Positions 22,171 to 33,410 of a stretch of DNA of 64,000 bases are shown piece after piece. The position numbers were made by a program, and so were the translations under genes. The notes under the pieces are model-generated. The model had not been told where the DNA came from and did no database searches. It worked only from the letters and a program-made list of their open reading frames with translations. Origin of the DNA: Ceratothoa steindachneri (taxonomy: Eukaryota; Arthropoda; Malacostraca; Isopoda; Cymothoidae); NCBI GenBank assembly GCA_963969495.1, contig OZ018319.1, positions 209,644,247 to 209,708,246 on the forward strand. Direction: 5' to 3'. Each line of letters opens with the position of its first letter. Positions within the stretch are counted from its first letter, which is position 1.

Positions 22171-24631
22171 GATACATTTCCTCTTCTTTCAAAACTACAT
22201 AAATTACAAACTACATACTCTCTTCATCCAAAGCAACAGCCATACTGGGAAAACTTTTTAAAACCCTTTAATTAATAAATCAAGAAAATTGTAAACAAAA
22301 AGGGGAAGAAAATTAGGTCGCTCTGAAACGCAAACAAACGGGACTTATATTACAATTTAATTTCAAATATAATTAAAAAAATCCTTGAGTATTTTGTCTA
22401 CCACTCAAAGTTAACTATCTTCCCGAGCTTAAATATATTACACCGAAAAAGACAAAACAAAAAACGTCCCTGAATACAGAGCTCTCTGAGAACACGTCTA
22501 ATCACTACCGCTACCTTCGAATAGTCTGTTGTGGTCATCAGGTCTCAAGAAGAAAATAAAAGACCTTGGAATAGAGACTAGCCCCATCCTGTAAGAGATA
22601 TACAACGGTAAGCAGTTGTCATCACACAGCTGATCACTAGCCAGCCAATATTGCCCATAGAAAGCGAGGAGAGATTAACAATCAAAACAACTACGAAAGG
22701 AAAAATATAATCCGTACAAACATCAATAAATTCAAGGTCATTCCCATAGAGGATGAAGACTGGAGGATATTTTGGCTTTTTCTTACATTGTTTTAACACT
22801 AATTTGTACTGGATTCAACACTTGACTCTTTATTTTAGAAACTTCTAATTTCCTATTTTATAATTATTACTTTTAATTTTACTTCTTAATCATATAGGAT
22901 TTTATAGACTATTTTTGTAATTATTGTTTGAACATTTCATTGTTTTTGCATTAAAAAATATTTTTAAGTCCCAATTACGTAACACCGTTTAAAAATGGAC
23001 AACAATAAATCATGTTTCTGATTCTTAGAGGAGCTATATATCGCATCTTAGAGAAGAGGTTGCACAACCCCCTCAACAAATGTAAAATCTCTATACCGCT
23101 TTAAGTTACATAATATCGACAGCAAAAAGAGGAAACTATGCATGGCTTTGGTAATACTAGTACTTCTATATCGCATCATGCCCATATATATCGCAAGCAA
23201 GACGCAACTAAGAACCGCGAAAGTGGTGCACAACCAGGCGACCAGATTTTTCACCATCATCACTTGCTAGCATCGGGTTCCATCATGGATACTACATGAA
23301 ATCACCGATTTTGCCCCCTTAAACATAACCTCACTTGAACGCACTAGGGAAATATATCAAAAAATATAAACTTATAGATTAATTAGCCTACCCAAAGATG
23401 ATTTACCGAAGCAGCCAGCTATATAGTTAAGATATAACAAAACCTCAACTAAAACAAAAACTAATCGACTTCGATCAAATTAGGGCCAACCAAACTATGA
23501 CTTACCGATTAATACAAGCAAAAAGGAAAGATTAAACACACCGTGAAATGTGTGTAAAAGGCTTAAAAAATATTTTGATCGTTGACCAGAAAATCTGCAC
23601 TGGAGAGTACCATAATGGAACACTGTTTCCATCCTAAAAAAGGGATTGGTTACAGACACGTAACAAGTCTGTTCAAGATACTACGGTGAATTGATAGAAC
23701 ATGGATTACAATTTGAAAGTAGAAGTTACGCTAAACACGAATCACTGAGCTTACTATCCTCGTGGATACAGTTTGACCTCCACCCAAGATGAGTCTGAAA
23801 AAATCGCAAGGTTCTTTCTCCATTACTCCCTCGCCTCTTACAAGAGGATGGAGAAACATGAGAGAGACCAGGTAAATCACAATTATGACTTTAGGGGATG
23901 ACCAAAACCCGGACAGGGGTAAGGTCATCAAACAGATATATGGCGAACTGAACATAGCCCTTGTTATGCTGATCAACTTCCACAACGGTTATGCAGTTAT
24001 TTGGGCAAAGTAGGTAGACTGCGAATCATAATTGTACCCCAAGTACAATTGAAGTACCCAAACTTAAATTCTAATGAAGGATCTTTTTCATGGAATACTC
24101 AAGTAGTCAAAGTTAAAATTTGCTGCATATAGTAAAGTACCCATAACTTCAGACACTATTTAGTATACTGTACAATAAACCTTTTTATTTGCGCTGTACT
24201 GAGCCTTATATATTGGAATTCAGTTAAACTCGAGTTAACAATCAAGCTTTAAGTATCCATCTATTAATCAGAAAGTCTAGTTTATATGAAAAGTAAAATT
24301 AACTCTACATAATTATCCAGTATACCAGAATTCCAGAACATAAGAGTCTGGTTAACTAACTAAACTAATTATTAGGTAAAAATATACAAAGGAATTAATT
24401 ACGGACATATTTTTTTTATTCAGCTTCACAAGCAACTGATTTTCAAAGTTCTGGCTATCTAACCGCGTAAATCTAAGATCCTTACTAGACTTATGGGTCG
24501 AATAATCATATTATTTATATTATAAGAAATTTCTTCCCAAAATTTCAGGCCACGTGCATTTGCTTTGACTGACTAGGCCAGAGTTTGTTAATACAAACTT
24601 TAAATATTTTAAACCATAACCGGATTATATT
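22171..24631. other. AT-rich spacer before the LTR retrotransposon
   Basis: No confident feature. A minus-strand frame at 22799-22578 contains FILYGNDLEFIDVCTDYIF, faintly like the C-terminal part of some LINE RTs, but too weak to call. Near 24030-24150 several AGTACTC/AAGTACCC-type motifs resemble subterminal repeats of hAT elements. They might be the left end of the hAT whose right end is at 33602, but no terminus or target duplication was found. Confidence 0.35.
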
Positions 24632-25069
24632 ATGGTTGTGGAGAAATGGCTACATTAAGCATCCTGGAGGAGTAGAGGTACATTCAAGCCCCCCCCCCCT
24701 CATGAGGAGAAGCGTGGGAAAGGTAGCCGGCGAAAATGCTTACCATGTGTGATCTCCCCGCCGATGTGGGCAGTTGGAGCTATCATCTGTTTGAAGGCGA
24801 CCACCTAAGGTCCTTAAACGACGCTCTAACGATCGAATTACCTACGAGACCCATAAACCCGTGGTTATGGAAAAAAAAGCGGTGCGAGTCAGAAGGCACG
24901 CCAAGTAGCGGTGCGGTTGCGAGCCTATAATTTGCGAGCTGACTTGGGCACCCCAGTGCCACCTCAGGAATTCTCGCTCTCCCCAGATGCTAATTCACCA
25001 TTCGCTCTCCGTCCCCTTTTGCCTCTGTGGCCTGGTCACTTCCCCCTTTAGATGGGGCGGCAATCCGCC

Positions 25070-25077
25070 TATAAATA
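25070..25077 (+). promoter_or_regulatory. TATA box of the LTR promoter
   Basis: TATAAATA in a GC-richer context (CCGCC before, AGCCCCGC after), repeated at 31444-31451 in the 3' LTR. Its place about 430 bp into the LTR would put transcription start near 25100 and leave a long R-U5 of about 1 kb. Inferred from position only. Confidence 0.6.
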
Positions 25078-25104
25078 AGCCCCGCAAAGAAAGAGAAGAG
25101 GATT

Positions 25105-25302
25105 ATCAGAAGTCGATACGCCAGAGGTGGATTAGTTCGTGAAGATCGATCCGTCGGCCAGACAAGAAGATTATTAGTAGTCGATTCACCAGAAGAAAGA
25201 TTAATTCGTAAAGATCGATCTTTCAGCCAGACAAGAAGATTAGAAGTCGATACGCCAGAAGAAGGGTAGTTCGTGAAGATCGATCCTTCAGCCATACAAG
25301 AC
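25105..25302 (+). repeat. Triplicated ~66-bp unit in the LTR
   Basis: Three imperfect tandem copies (about 68, 66 and 65 bp) of a unit containing AGTCGATACGCCAGA, GTTCGTGAAGATCGATC and CAGCCAGACAAGAAGATT. They lie immediately downstream of the TATA box, so they would be in the transcribed leader. The same three copies are in the 3' LTR (about 31480-31678). Confidence 0.9.
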
Positions 25303-26159
25303 TATTTCAGTGAGAAACCAGAGGATCAGATTGAGAAAATCGATCCCCCCTTTCAGGGCCGTATTAACCTAAATAGTCAAGTTTTATATCGGTGCCATAC
25401 CGAAGAAGCCTTTTCAGTCTGCAAAGAAGTCCGACTGAAGAAAAGCAAAGCCGCTCACACTCGAGTGATTCTCACATCTCAAGCACCGTAAGAGTGAGAG
25501 GAGAAGAACCCTGCCCCAACGAGCTCCCGTTCTTTAATTACGTTGAAGAATCAGCCCCCGTCACAGGCGACGAAAATTTCACTAGCGACCACCACACTTC
25601 AAAGCGAGAGATAAGTCCTCCAGCGACATCCGGCAATCCCTAATACCTACCTGTAAGTTAACAATAACATTTATATCTCTATTGCGATAGTAGAAGTTTA
25701 GTACGTCCCACGTTTTAAAGGAGAGTAGAAACCATTATTCTTGAACCTAGGTCATATGTATTTGTAGATGAGAGTACGTTAATTTAATGTTTTATGCTAA
25801 TCAAATAGGGTCGTGATAAAAATACTAATTGGCAATTGGTATGTTTACTGGAAGCCTACTTGTTTATGTTTTGTCATTGAAAGATCTTTGAGGCTAAAGA
25901 TAGAAATGTGTTTACTGTTGGTTTGTAATATTTAATTTAAAATACATGTTTATTTTGGTAGATTCTGGTGTTTCCTCTTATCCTTATGTGTTTAAAAATA
26001 GCTCTTCCTTAAGAACTAAACCACAAAAATAGCACTCTTAGAACAAAGCCTACTTCATCATAGAAGTAACTCACGCCCCTTAAAGCATACCGCTACTAAA
26101 AGGGTGTCAAAGAGTAGAGGGATCAAAACCAAGGGTCGTTCTACGACATATAATAAAAG

Positions 26160-26168
26160 TGGTGTCAG
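26160..26168 (+). other. Probable primer-binding site
   Basis: TGGTGTCAG, 11 bases after the 5' LTR, begins with TGG complementary to a tRNA CCA end. It matches the first nine bases of the tRNA-Leu-type primer site known from other retroelements. The match does not extend clearly further, so the tRNA identity is tentative. Confidence 0.5.
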
Positions 26169-26371
26169 ATCTAGAGGTTTTATATTAGAAAGAACCCAGC
26201 AGTGTCTTTTTAAGGAAGAGCTAACACATAAAAGGAACACCAGGAATAATAGAATATTTGACGAGTGGAAAATTGGTAAAGTTAGAGGTGGATACCATCT
26301 AAAGGTAATTGTTAGGCCAAGTGGTATGTTTCGGTGGTGGAGTAGTTCAGGCTTGATTAAAAACAAGGTAG

Positions 26372-28050
26372 ATGACTGACATAAGCGCCATGGCATTGTT
26401 TGACCTTTATCGGAAGCAAGGTCAAAGCCTCGGACTGGAAGGAACCGAGCTGAACTCGTTTATTCAGGAGAAAGAGAGAAATGAAAGAGAAGAAAGAAGA
26501 GAGGAACGTAAAATGAAAATGGAAGCTGATGAAAGAAGAGAAAAGGCGAAAATGGAAGCTGATGAAAAAAGAGAAAAGGCGAAAATGGAAGCTGATGAAA
26601 GAAGAGAAAAGACGAAAATGGAAGCTGAGGAAAGAGAGAAGATAAGGGCCCACGAAAAAGCTCTTAGCAAAGACGAGTTAGAGGTGCAGTCAGTGTCATC
26701 CAGAACAGGAGTGTCACCAGCGGCAAGCATGAAACTCCCGGAGTACAGGGACGATGAAGATTTATGCTCATATCTCTCCCATTTTGAGAAAATATTTGAA
26801 GTCAATAATTGGGACCTAGAAGAAGATGGGGTCGCCAGACTGTTATCGCTACTCAATCGTAGGATGAGAGAGATATTCGTATCTTTCCCCTAGAAGCGAC
26901 TGTGGACTATTCCACTCTCAAAGCCGAACTTCTCTCAGCAACAAACCTTAACCGGGAAGAATATAGGATGAAGTTCAGGCAGTCTCGTATAAGACCTGGA
27001 CAAACATACAAACATTTTGGCTTTGAGCTTCGTCGAAGCCTACAGTTTTGGATGGAGTCAGAAGGGGTAGAGAACAAAGTCGCTGCGGTCGTCGACTTCA
27101 TGCTTAGAGATCAGTTACTAAGTACACTACCCCAGGAAATCCGTGCATTCGTTAAGGACCGAAAAGCTTCTACCTTTAACGAGTGTCTGGGCGAGACTGA
27201 CCTCCACGCGGTAAATCATCGGTTATATCCTAGAGAGTACAAGAAAGAGAATGCTCCCTCCCCAAAGAAAAATGGGCCGCCAGCCAGGCATTTACAGAAG
27301 AAGCCCTTTAAGTTCTCAGCAGCAAAAGGAACTTATAAACCAAATTTTGGAGGAGAAAAAAATCAAAAAGAATGTAGGATTCCACAAGGATCATACCCTA
27401 ATACCGGCACGTATCCCAGGAAGCCCGTCACTTGTTATACCTGCGGGATAATAGGTTACCTGAGTTTCCAGTGCCCACAGAACTCCCGACTGAGGGAGAC
27501 CTCGAGACAACAGGTGCAAAACCTGACTGCCGCGATCCCAGCAAGACAAGCTGATTCGTCCTACGTCCCCGCGCCAACATCCGAAGGGCCCCAGCAACAG
27601 GCAAACTTTCTATTCAACAAAAGTTCGCCAGGCGGCCTACAATTTGAAGAGCGCACTGTTAATGGGTGCCGAGTATCCACTTTAGTCAGAGACACCGGAT
27701 GTACGTTCATAGTGGTATCCGACAAGTTGCTGCCCCCAGTAAACCCTAACCATAAGAAATTCGCAATCGTCCACGACTTTTTAGGACGCGACAATCGATT
27801 CCCCGTCGTGAGATGTCATATACAATGCAGATATTTCACCGGTTGGACGGACGTGGTAGTAGCCCCGATTAAGTTCTGCGCAGTACTAATCGGACAAAAC
27901 CCCCTAATTCCCCAGCAAGAAGTGGCTCAACAAGTAGTCACCCAAGCACAAGAAGCCCAGAGGAAAGAGCAACCTGCTAAGTTGACCCCGAGGATTACCC
28001 TCAAAGACAATGGGTTCAAATTGACTTCCTTCGACAGTGCTCAGAAGTAA
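26372..28050 (+). pseudogene. gag and protease of the Gmr1-like element, frameshifted
   Basis: The frame starts at ATG 26372. Residues about 48-90 are four charged 11-residue repeats (KxKMEADERRE type), probably a coiled coil. A matrix/capsid-like segment follows. A one-base shift near 26887-26891 in a C run ends the first frame at 173 residues, and gag continues in the frame open from 26902. That part has a zinc knuckle (CYTCGIIGYLSFQC, residues 178-191 counted from 26902) whose His is Tyr. Further on is an aspartic protease with DTG at residues 264-266 (VRDTGCTFIVVS) and a closing VLIGQ motif. The frame stops at TAA 28048-28050 just before integrase. The shift, the knuckle change and the stop each argue against function. 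Confidence 0.9.
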
Positions 28051-30830
28051 TGCCCCACTCTTAAACCTCTATGGGAGAAAGCTATTAAAGGTGAAATTCT
28101 CCAAGTGAAAGGAAAGAAGCCTATCCAGTATATCGTAGAAGACTCACTTCTCTACCGTACTATCAGCGAGAAGGATAAGGAGAACAAGAAAGCACTGTGT
28201 GTACCTCAAGAATACACGCAAAGAATTTTGAATACCGCGCATGATGGAATATTAGCCGGACACTTTGGGCACAACAAAACGGCGCGCAGATATTCCGACA
28301 CTTTTATTGGCCCCAGGCCGCCAGGGAAATTGTGGCCTATTGCCGATCATGCGACGTGTGTCAGAAGGATCCCTCCAGAGGACGGGTACCTCCCGCTCAC
28401 TTACAAAAGGTGCCCGTTATTACCGAACCATTCTTTTGAGTGGCTATTAATTTGGTGGGACCAATTCACCCCCCTTCAAGTGGAGGACACTCCTACATCC
28501 TCACCCTAGTGGATTGTGCCACCCGGTTCCCAGATGCCGTGGCCTTACGAAAGATTGACACTATTTCCTGCGCGGAAGCATTAATTTCAATTTTTGCACG
28601 AGTAGGCCTGCCTAAAGAAATTCTATTGGATAGAGGGCGCCAATTCACCTCAGAATTGATGGAGTATTTTGATAAACTACTGTTAGTCAAGCCAATTTTT
28701 ACGAGTCCATTTCATCCATCCGCTAACGGAATCTGCGAGAAATTAAACGGGACTCTCAAAAATATATTGAAGAAGTTGTGTCAAAACAACCCTACACAGT
28801 GGCACAGATACCTGCCTGCAGCCCTTTTCGCCTGCCGAGAAATACCTCATCGGACGTTGGGATTCTCGCCCTTTGAGCTATTATACGGGAGAAATGTGCG
28901 AGGTCCTATGAGTATTCTTAAGGAATTATTTTCCAACGCGAAGCTCGAGCAAGAAATCAAATCGTCTTACGCCTACGTGATGGATATGCGCGAGTGCCTA
29001 GAATACTGCTCTGGCTTAGCTCGAGAGAACGCCGAGAAAAATTTAGCCAAATATCGGGACTACTTCGATATGAAAGCAAAGGCTCAAAAATTAAAGGCAG
29101 GAGATGAAGTCTTATTATTACTCCCGACCGAAAATAATAAGTTATGGGCCCAGTGGAAGGGACCGTTTGAAGTAATCGAGGCACGGGGTCCAGTCGATTA
29201 CTTGATAGATACCCCAACAGGGCGAAGAACCTATCACATAAACATGCTAAAAAAATATCACCGCCGCGCGTGCATAAAGAATATTACCCTTCTAGACGAA
29301 AAAGAACCGATGGATGCCGTTTACCCGGGTACGCCCCTGCAAGTCATACACACCGTGTGTGTGGAACAAGACGAGGAATACGAACTTCCCTTGCTCTCAC
29401 CTACCCCGGAAGACCCTCGGGTGGATTTAAAGATAAATCCCCACTTAGAAATTCAACAAAAAGCGGAAATGTTGAACTTGCTCATGGAATTCCCAGAAGT
29501 CATTTCTGAAAACCCCGGATGTGCCAAGGATTTTATCCATGAAATAAAACTAAAAACTAATTCAGTGGTTCGGAGCAAACCATATCCTTTACCGATCCAC
29601 CTATGAGAAGCCTTCAATAAGGAAGTCCGGAATTTACTAAAATTGGGAATTTTAGAGCCATCGGAGTCCGATTATTGCTCCCCCATAGTAATGACTAAGA
29701 AACCGGATCAATCATTTCGGATGTGCGTGGACTTCCTAAAATTGAATTCAGTGACCGTTTTCGACGCCGAGTCCATCCCACTAATAGATCAAAATCTCCA
29801 TTTATTTGAAGACGCTAAATTTATCACCGAATTGGATTTGTGTAAAGCGACCTATCAAATACCTCTCGCTGAGGAGTCCAAAAAACTGACGGCGTTTGCG
29901 ACCGAGAGAGGTCTGTTACAGTTTACCAGGCTACCCTTGGGACTACTTACAGCCGGTAGCAATTATAATAGGATGTTGAGGTGAATTATCGCTGGACTAA
30001 GTGACGTGTCGTTTTACTTCGACAACGTGTACGTAGCTACCCGTACATGGGAGTCACACTTACACGCCTTACGCTCATTGCTGGAGAAATTGAAGGAGCA
30101 AGGTCTAGCCGCCGGACCGACCAAGTGTTATTTTGCCTACGAATCCATTGACTAACTGGGATTCAAAATAGGACAAAAACACTTGACTACCCAGCCAGAA
30201 AAAGTGGACGCCTTAGTCAAGATGCCCCGGCCGAAAACAAAGAAACAACTCCGATCGTTTATGGGAGCGGCCTCGTTCTATAGGCGTTTTGTACCACACT
30301 TCGCTTCCATTGCGGCCCCACTTAATGATTTGTTAAAAAAAAGAGCGTCAGACCCTGTCACGTGGAACCCCCATGCAATAACTCAGTTGGAGGTTCTAAA
30401 AGGAAAACTCGTAACTGCGCCCATTCTTCGCTTACCAAATCCCAACAAGATCTTCGGCCTTCGCACGGACGCTAGTCGGGACGGGTTAGGCGGAGTATTG
30501 CTTCAATACGAAGATGACGAAACAGCCTATCCCATAGCTTATGTAAGTAGGAAACTGTTGAGTAGAGAAAAAGCCTACGCTACTATCGAAATCGAAGCTT
30601 TGGCCATAATATGGTCGATAGGTAAATTCAAATATTATCTAATAGGGCGCGAGTTTAAGTTGGAATGCGACCATAAACCGTTGTCATACTTAGGTAAAAA
30701 TAAGTGTAAGAATGGAAGACTCCTGAGATGGAGTTTACTCTTAATGGAGTACCAGTACTCCATTTACTATATAAAAGGGTCCAACAATTGTATGGCCGAC
30801 TCGTTAAGTCGGAACCCTGTCGACGATTAA
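28051..30830 (+). pseudogene. pol of the Gmr1-like element: integrase, then RT and RNase H
   Basis: The integrase zinc domain begins near 28130 (VEDSLLYRT, HDGILAGHFGHNKTARR). A frameshift near 28285 moves the CRSCDVCQ part into the next frame. The catalytic core has INLVGPI (first Asp replaced by Asn), LLDRGRQFTS (second Asp) and ANGICEKLNG (Glu, 35 residues later), then a GPF-type module (WAQWKGPFEVIEARGPVDYL). RT follows from about 29500: KPYPLPIHL, GILEPSESDYCSPIVMTKKP, FITELDLCKATYQIPLA, LPLGLLTAGSNYNRML and FYFDNVYVAT, where the YxDD box reads YFDN. RNase H has LRTDASRDGLGGVL, ATIEIEALAIIWSI, CDHKPLSYL and MADSLSR. In-frame stops occur near 28437, 29605, 29982 and 30153. Confidence 0.93.
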
Positions 30831-30998
30831 GGAGCAGCCCAACTATTGTATTATAGCAAAGTAAGGTCAGGTAAAATGTTATCGAGGCATTCCCGAGTGA
30901 ACTAGAATTTATTGTATAATATAATGTTCCGTAAGTTACCCATGTATATTATTTTAAGCGTCGGATTGGAACCCCCCCCCTCCTCCCGTTATTTTCTT

Positions 30999-31013
30999 AA
31001 GGATGGAGGTAAA
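30999..31013 (+). other. Polypurine tract
   Basis: The purine-rich AAGGATGGAGGTAAA lies directly before the TGTGG start of the 3' LTR, where plus-strand DNA synthesis would be primed. Confidence 0.7.
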
Positions 31014-32522
31014 TGTGGAGAAATGGCTACATTAAGCATCCTGGAGGAGTAGAGGTACATTCAAGCCCCCCCCCCTCATGAGGAGAAGCGTGGGAAAGGT
31101 AGCCGGCGAAAATGCTTACCATGTGTGATCTCCCCGCCGCTGTGGGCAGTTGGAGCTATCATCTGTTCGAAGGCGACCACCTAAGGTCCTTAAACGACGC
31201 TCTAACGATCGAATTACCTACGAGACTCATAAACCCGTGGTTATGGAAAAAAAAGCGGTGCGAGTCAGAAGGCACGCCAAGTAGCGGTGCGGTTGCGAGC
31301 CTATAATTTGCGAGCTGGATTGGGCACCCCAGTGCCACCTCAGGAATTCTTGCTCTCCCCAGATGCTAACTCCCTATTCGCTCCCCCCCCTTTTGCCTCT
31401 GTGGCCTGGTCACTTCCCCCTTTAGATGGGGCGGCAATCCGCCTATAAATAAGCCCCGCAAAGAAAGAGAAGAGGATTATCAGAAGTCGATACGCCAGAG
31501 GTGGATTAGTTCGTGAAGATCGATCCATCGGCCAGACAAGAAGATTATTAGTAGTCGATTCACCAGAAGAAAGATTAGTTCGTAAAGATCGATCTTTCAG
31601 CCAGACAAGAAGATTAGAAGTCGATACGCCAGAAGAAGAGTAGTTCGTGAAGATCGATCCTTCAGCCATACAAGACTATTTCAGTGAGAAACCAGAGGAT
31701 CAGATTGAGAAAATCGATCCCCCCTTTCAGGGCCGTATTAACCTAAATAGTCAAGTTTTATATCGGTGCCATACCGAAGAAGCCTTTTCAGTCTGCAAAG
31801 AAGTCCGACTGAAGAAAAGCAAAGCCGCTCACACTCGAGTGATTCTCACATCTCAAGCACCGTAAGAGTGAGAGGAGAAGAACCCTGCCCCAACGAGCTC
31901 CCGTTCTTTAATTACGTTGAAGAATCAGCCCCCGTCACAGGCGACGAAAATTTCACTAGCGACCACCACACTTCAAAGCGAGAGATAAGTCCTCCAGCGA
32001 CATCCGGCAATCCCTAATACCTACCTGTAAGTTAACAATAACATTTATATCTCTATTGCGATAGTAGAAGTTTAGTACGTCCCACGTTTTAAAGGAGAGT
32101 AGAAACCATTATTCTTGAACCTAGGTCATATGTGTTTGTAGATGACAGTACGTTAATTTAATGTTTTATGCTAATCAAATAGGGTCGTGATAAAAATACT
32201 AATTGGCAATTGGTATGTTTACTGGAAGCCTACTTGTTTATGTTTTGTCATTGAAAGATCTTTGAGGCTAAAGATAGAAATGTGTTTACTGTTGGTTTGT
32301 AATATTTAATTTAAAATACATGTTTATTTTGGTAGATTCTGGTGTTTTCTCTTATCCTTATGTGTTTAAAAATAGCTCTTCCTTAAGAACTAAACCACAA
32401 AAATAGCACTCTTAGAACAAAGCCTACTTCATCATAGAAGTAACTCACGCCCCTTAAAGCATACCGCTACTAAAAGGGTGTCAAAGAGTAGAGGGATCAA
32501 AACCAATGGTCATTCTACGACA
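31014..32522 (+). repeat. 3' LTR
   Basis: Near-identical to 24637-26148, with a few substitutions (for example near 31140, 31310 and 32130) and one small indel cluster near 31370-31390. It is followed directly by the ATGGT target duplication. Low divergence dates the insertion as recent relative to most other elements here. Confidence 0.95.
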
Positions 32523-32527
32523 ATGGT

Positions 32528-32866
32528 TAAGAGAACCAGCTATAAATCTTAAAAAAGTAAAAATGATCTAAGGTAACCCCCAATTGAAACGACTGGGCAT
32601 AGCTGAAAAATTATTTCCAAAATTAATACCCTAGAAACAAATAATGGGAACACATTATGGATTATATAAACGTTTTAATGCACAATAAGATATACCTATT
32701 CAAATATTTACTGGTACAAGTAAAGGGTGATTTAGCAAGCTGACCTAGATATTACAGTATAGAGGGTCTCTAACCTGATAAATAGCCTATACGTTTTCCT
32801 CTTCAATATGTGGGTATTTTTACAAAATAGCCTATACACTACATAGTTAAAAACATGAATACTCAC
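32528..32866. other. AT-rich stretch, probably intron of the hAT element
   Basis: Lies downstream (on the minus strand) of the BED exon and its splice donor. If the hAT gene continues leftward, this is its first intron, interrupted by the LTR retrotransposon at 32523. No acceptor or next exon was identified. Confidence 0.35.
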
Positions 32867-33086
32867 CTCAATGTGTTTCTTTAAATTTGAAAGGCGAATT
32901 GATGTATGCGGTCACCTCGGAAATCTTCGGCAAACACAACAAACACTCCAGCTTCACCGAGTTTCCAACATTCTTCTTGTACTTGAAAAATGATTCCAAG
33001 TATGGCCATGGGTGCGAATCGCCACTTCTTTTATTTTTAATGGTAGGAGTAGAACTCATAATGGTCGAGTAATGGCGCAGCATCAC
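32867..33086 (-). pseudogene. BED zinc-finger exon of a Tol2-like hAT transposase
   Basis: The frame from ATG 33086 (alternative ATG 33059) reads HPWPYLESFFKYKKN then VKLECLLCLP and, across one extra T near 32889-32894, SNLKKHIE. The pattern aromatic-FF, C-x2-C, S-N-L-x-x-H is a BED-type finger, the DNA-binding N-terminal domain of many hAT transposases. The exon ends in a perfect splice donor, GAG followed by GTGAGT (intron side at 32861-32866), with the last zinc ligand presumably encoded by the next exon. Without the extra T the frame would cross the junction in phase 0. A host ZBED-type gene is the alternative, but the nearby hAT terminus favours a transposon. Confidence 0.7.
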
Positions 33087-33195
33087 GCTAGGAGGCTAGG
33101 AAAATGAGGAATAATTTAATAAACTGACGCCCTCTCTCAGGCAGGAAAGCGGGAGAGACAAACGAATTGTCTATCGGGTATGGAAGGATGCATTG

Positions 33196-33264
33196 ATTGG
33201 TCCAAAAATGAACAAGTGCTTGTGATTGGTCATCGTTGACTTTCGCTTCTACGTCTGTGATTGG
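33196..33264 (-). promoter_or_regulatory. Triple CCAAT-box promoter upstream of the BED exon
   Basis: Three ATTGG pentamers on the plus strand (33196-33200, 33225-33229, 33260-33264), each in a GATTGG context, give CCAAT boxes for minus-strand transcription. They are spaced 29 and 35 bp apart, about three helical turns, and lie 110-180 bp upstream of the ATG at 33086. Regularly spaced CCAAT boxes are a known NF-Y promoter arrangement. Function is inferred. Confidence 0.6.
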
Positions 33265-33410
33265 CCAAAATTAACTGAGAAGTAACGAATACTTCTATGG
33301 TTTTCAAAGGTAATGAAGTAAAAGTAACATAAGAAAATTACGCGAGTAGAGGAGAAAGTACTCAAAGTAGCGAGTAGATTTTATGAAGTAAAAAGCATAA
33401 CAAAACTATA

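Larger units (their letters stand above)
24637..26148 (+). repeat. 5' LTR
   Basis: TG...CA-bounded repeat almost identical to 31014-32522. It contains a C-rich tract near 24690, a TATA box at 25070, a triplicated unit just downstream, and a long AT-rich remainder up to ACGACA. Two short open frames (24736-24930 and 25273-25491) recur in the other LTR only because the DNA is nearly identical. Confidence 0.95.
24637..32522 (+). mobile_element. Gmr1-like Ty3/gypsy LTR retrotransposon (7.9 kb)
   Basis: Two LTRs of 1512 and 1509 bp that start TGTGG and end ACGACA enclose gag and pol. A perfect 5-bp target duplication, ATGGT, flanks the element (24632-24636 and 32523-32527). Pol domains occur in the order protease, integrase, RT, RNase H, shown by motif positions. 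Gypsy elements normally place integrase last; the order seen here is that of Ty1/copia and, among gypsy-class elements, of the Gmr1 group first described from deuterostomes. No env-like frame lies between RNase H and the 3' LTR. The LTRs differ at only about 20 positions by eye, yet gag-pol has frameshifts, stops and changed catalytic residues, so the copy is recent but not autonomous. Confidence 0.93.

Noticed and set aside
22578..22799. LINE RT fragment (FILYGNDLEFIDVCTDY)
   Set aside because: Only a vague resemblance over about 20 residues, with no flanking RT blocks.
23048..23263. Hydrophobic 71-codon minus frame as a membrane protein
   Set aside because: Short, in AT-rich DNA where hydrophobic frames arise by chance; no start context or neighbours.
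24030..24150. Left terminus of the Tol2-like hAT, based on AGTAC-rich motifs
   Set aside because: No clear CAGAG end and no 8-bp duplication matching TCAACCTT at 33603-33610.
24736..25491. Short open frames conserved between the two LTRs (24736-24930 and 25273-25491, with twins at 31112 and 31647)
   Set aside because: Conservation is explained by near-identity of the LTRs; the frames lack start context and any known motif.
26464..26856. Antisense 130-codon frame with Ser/Phe repeats
   Set aside because: It is the complement of the gag 11-residue repeats.
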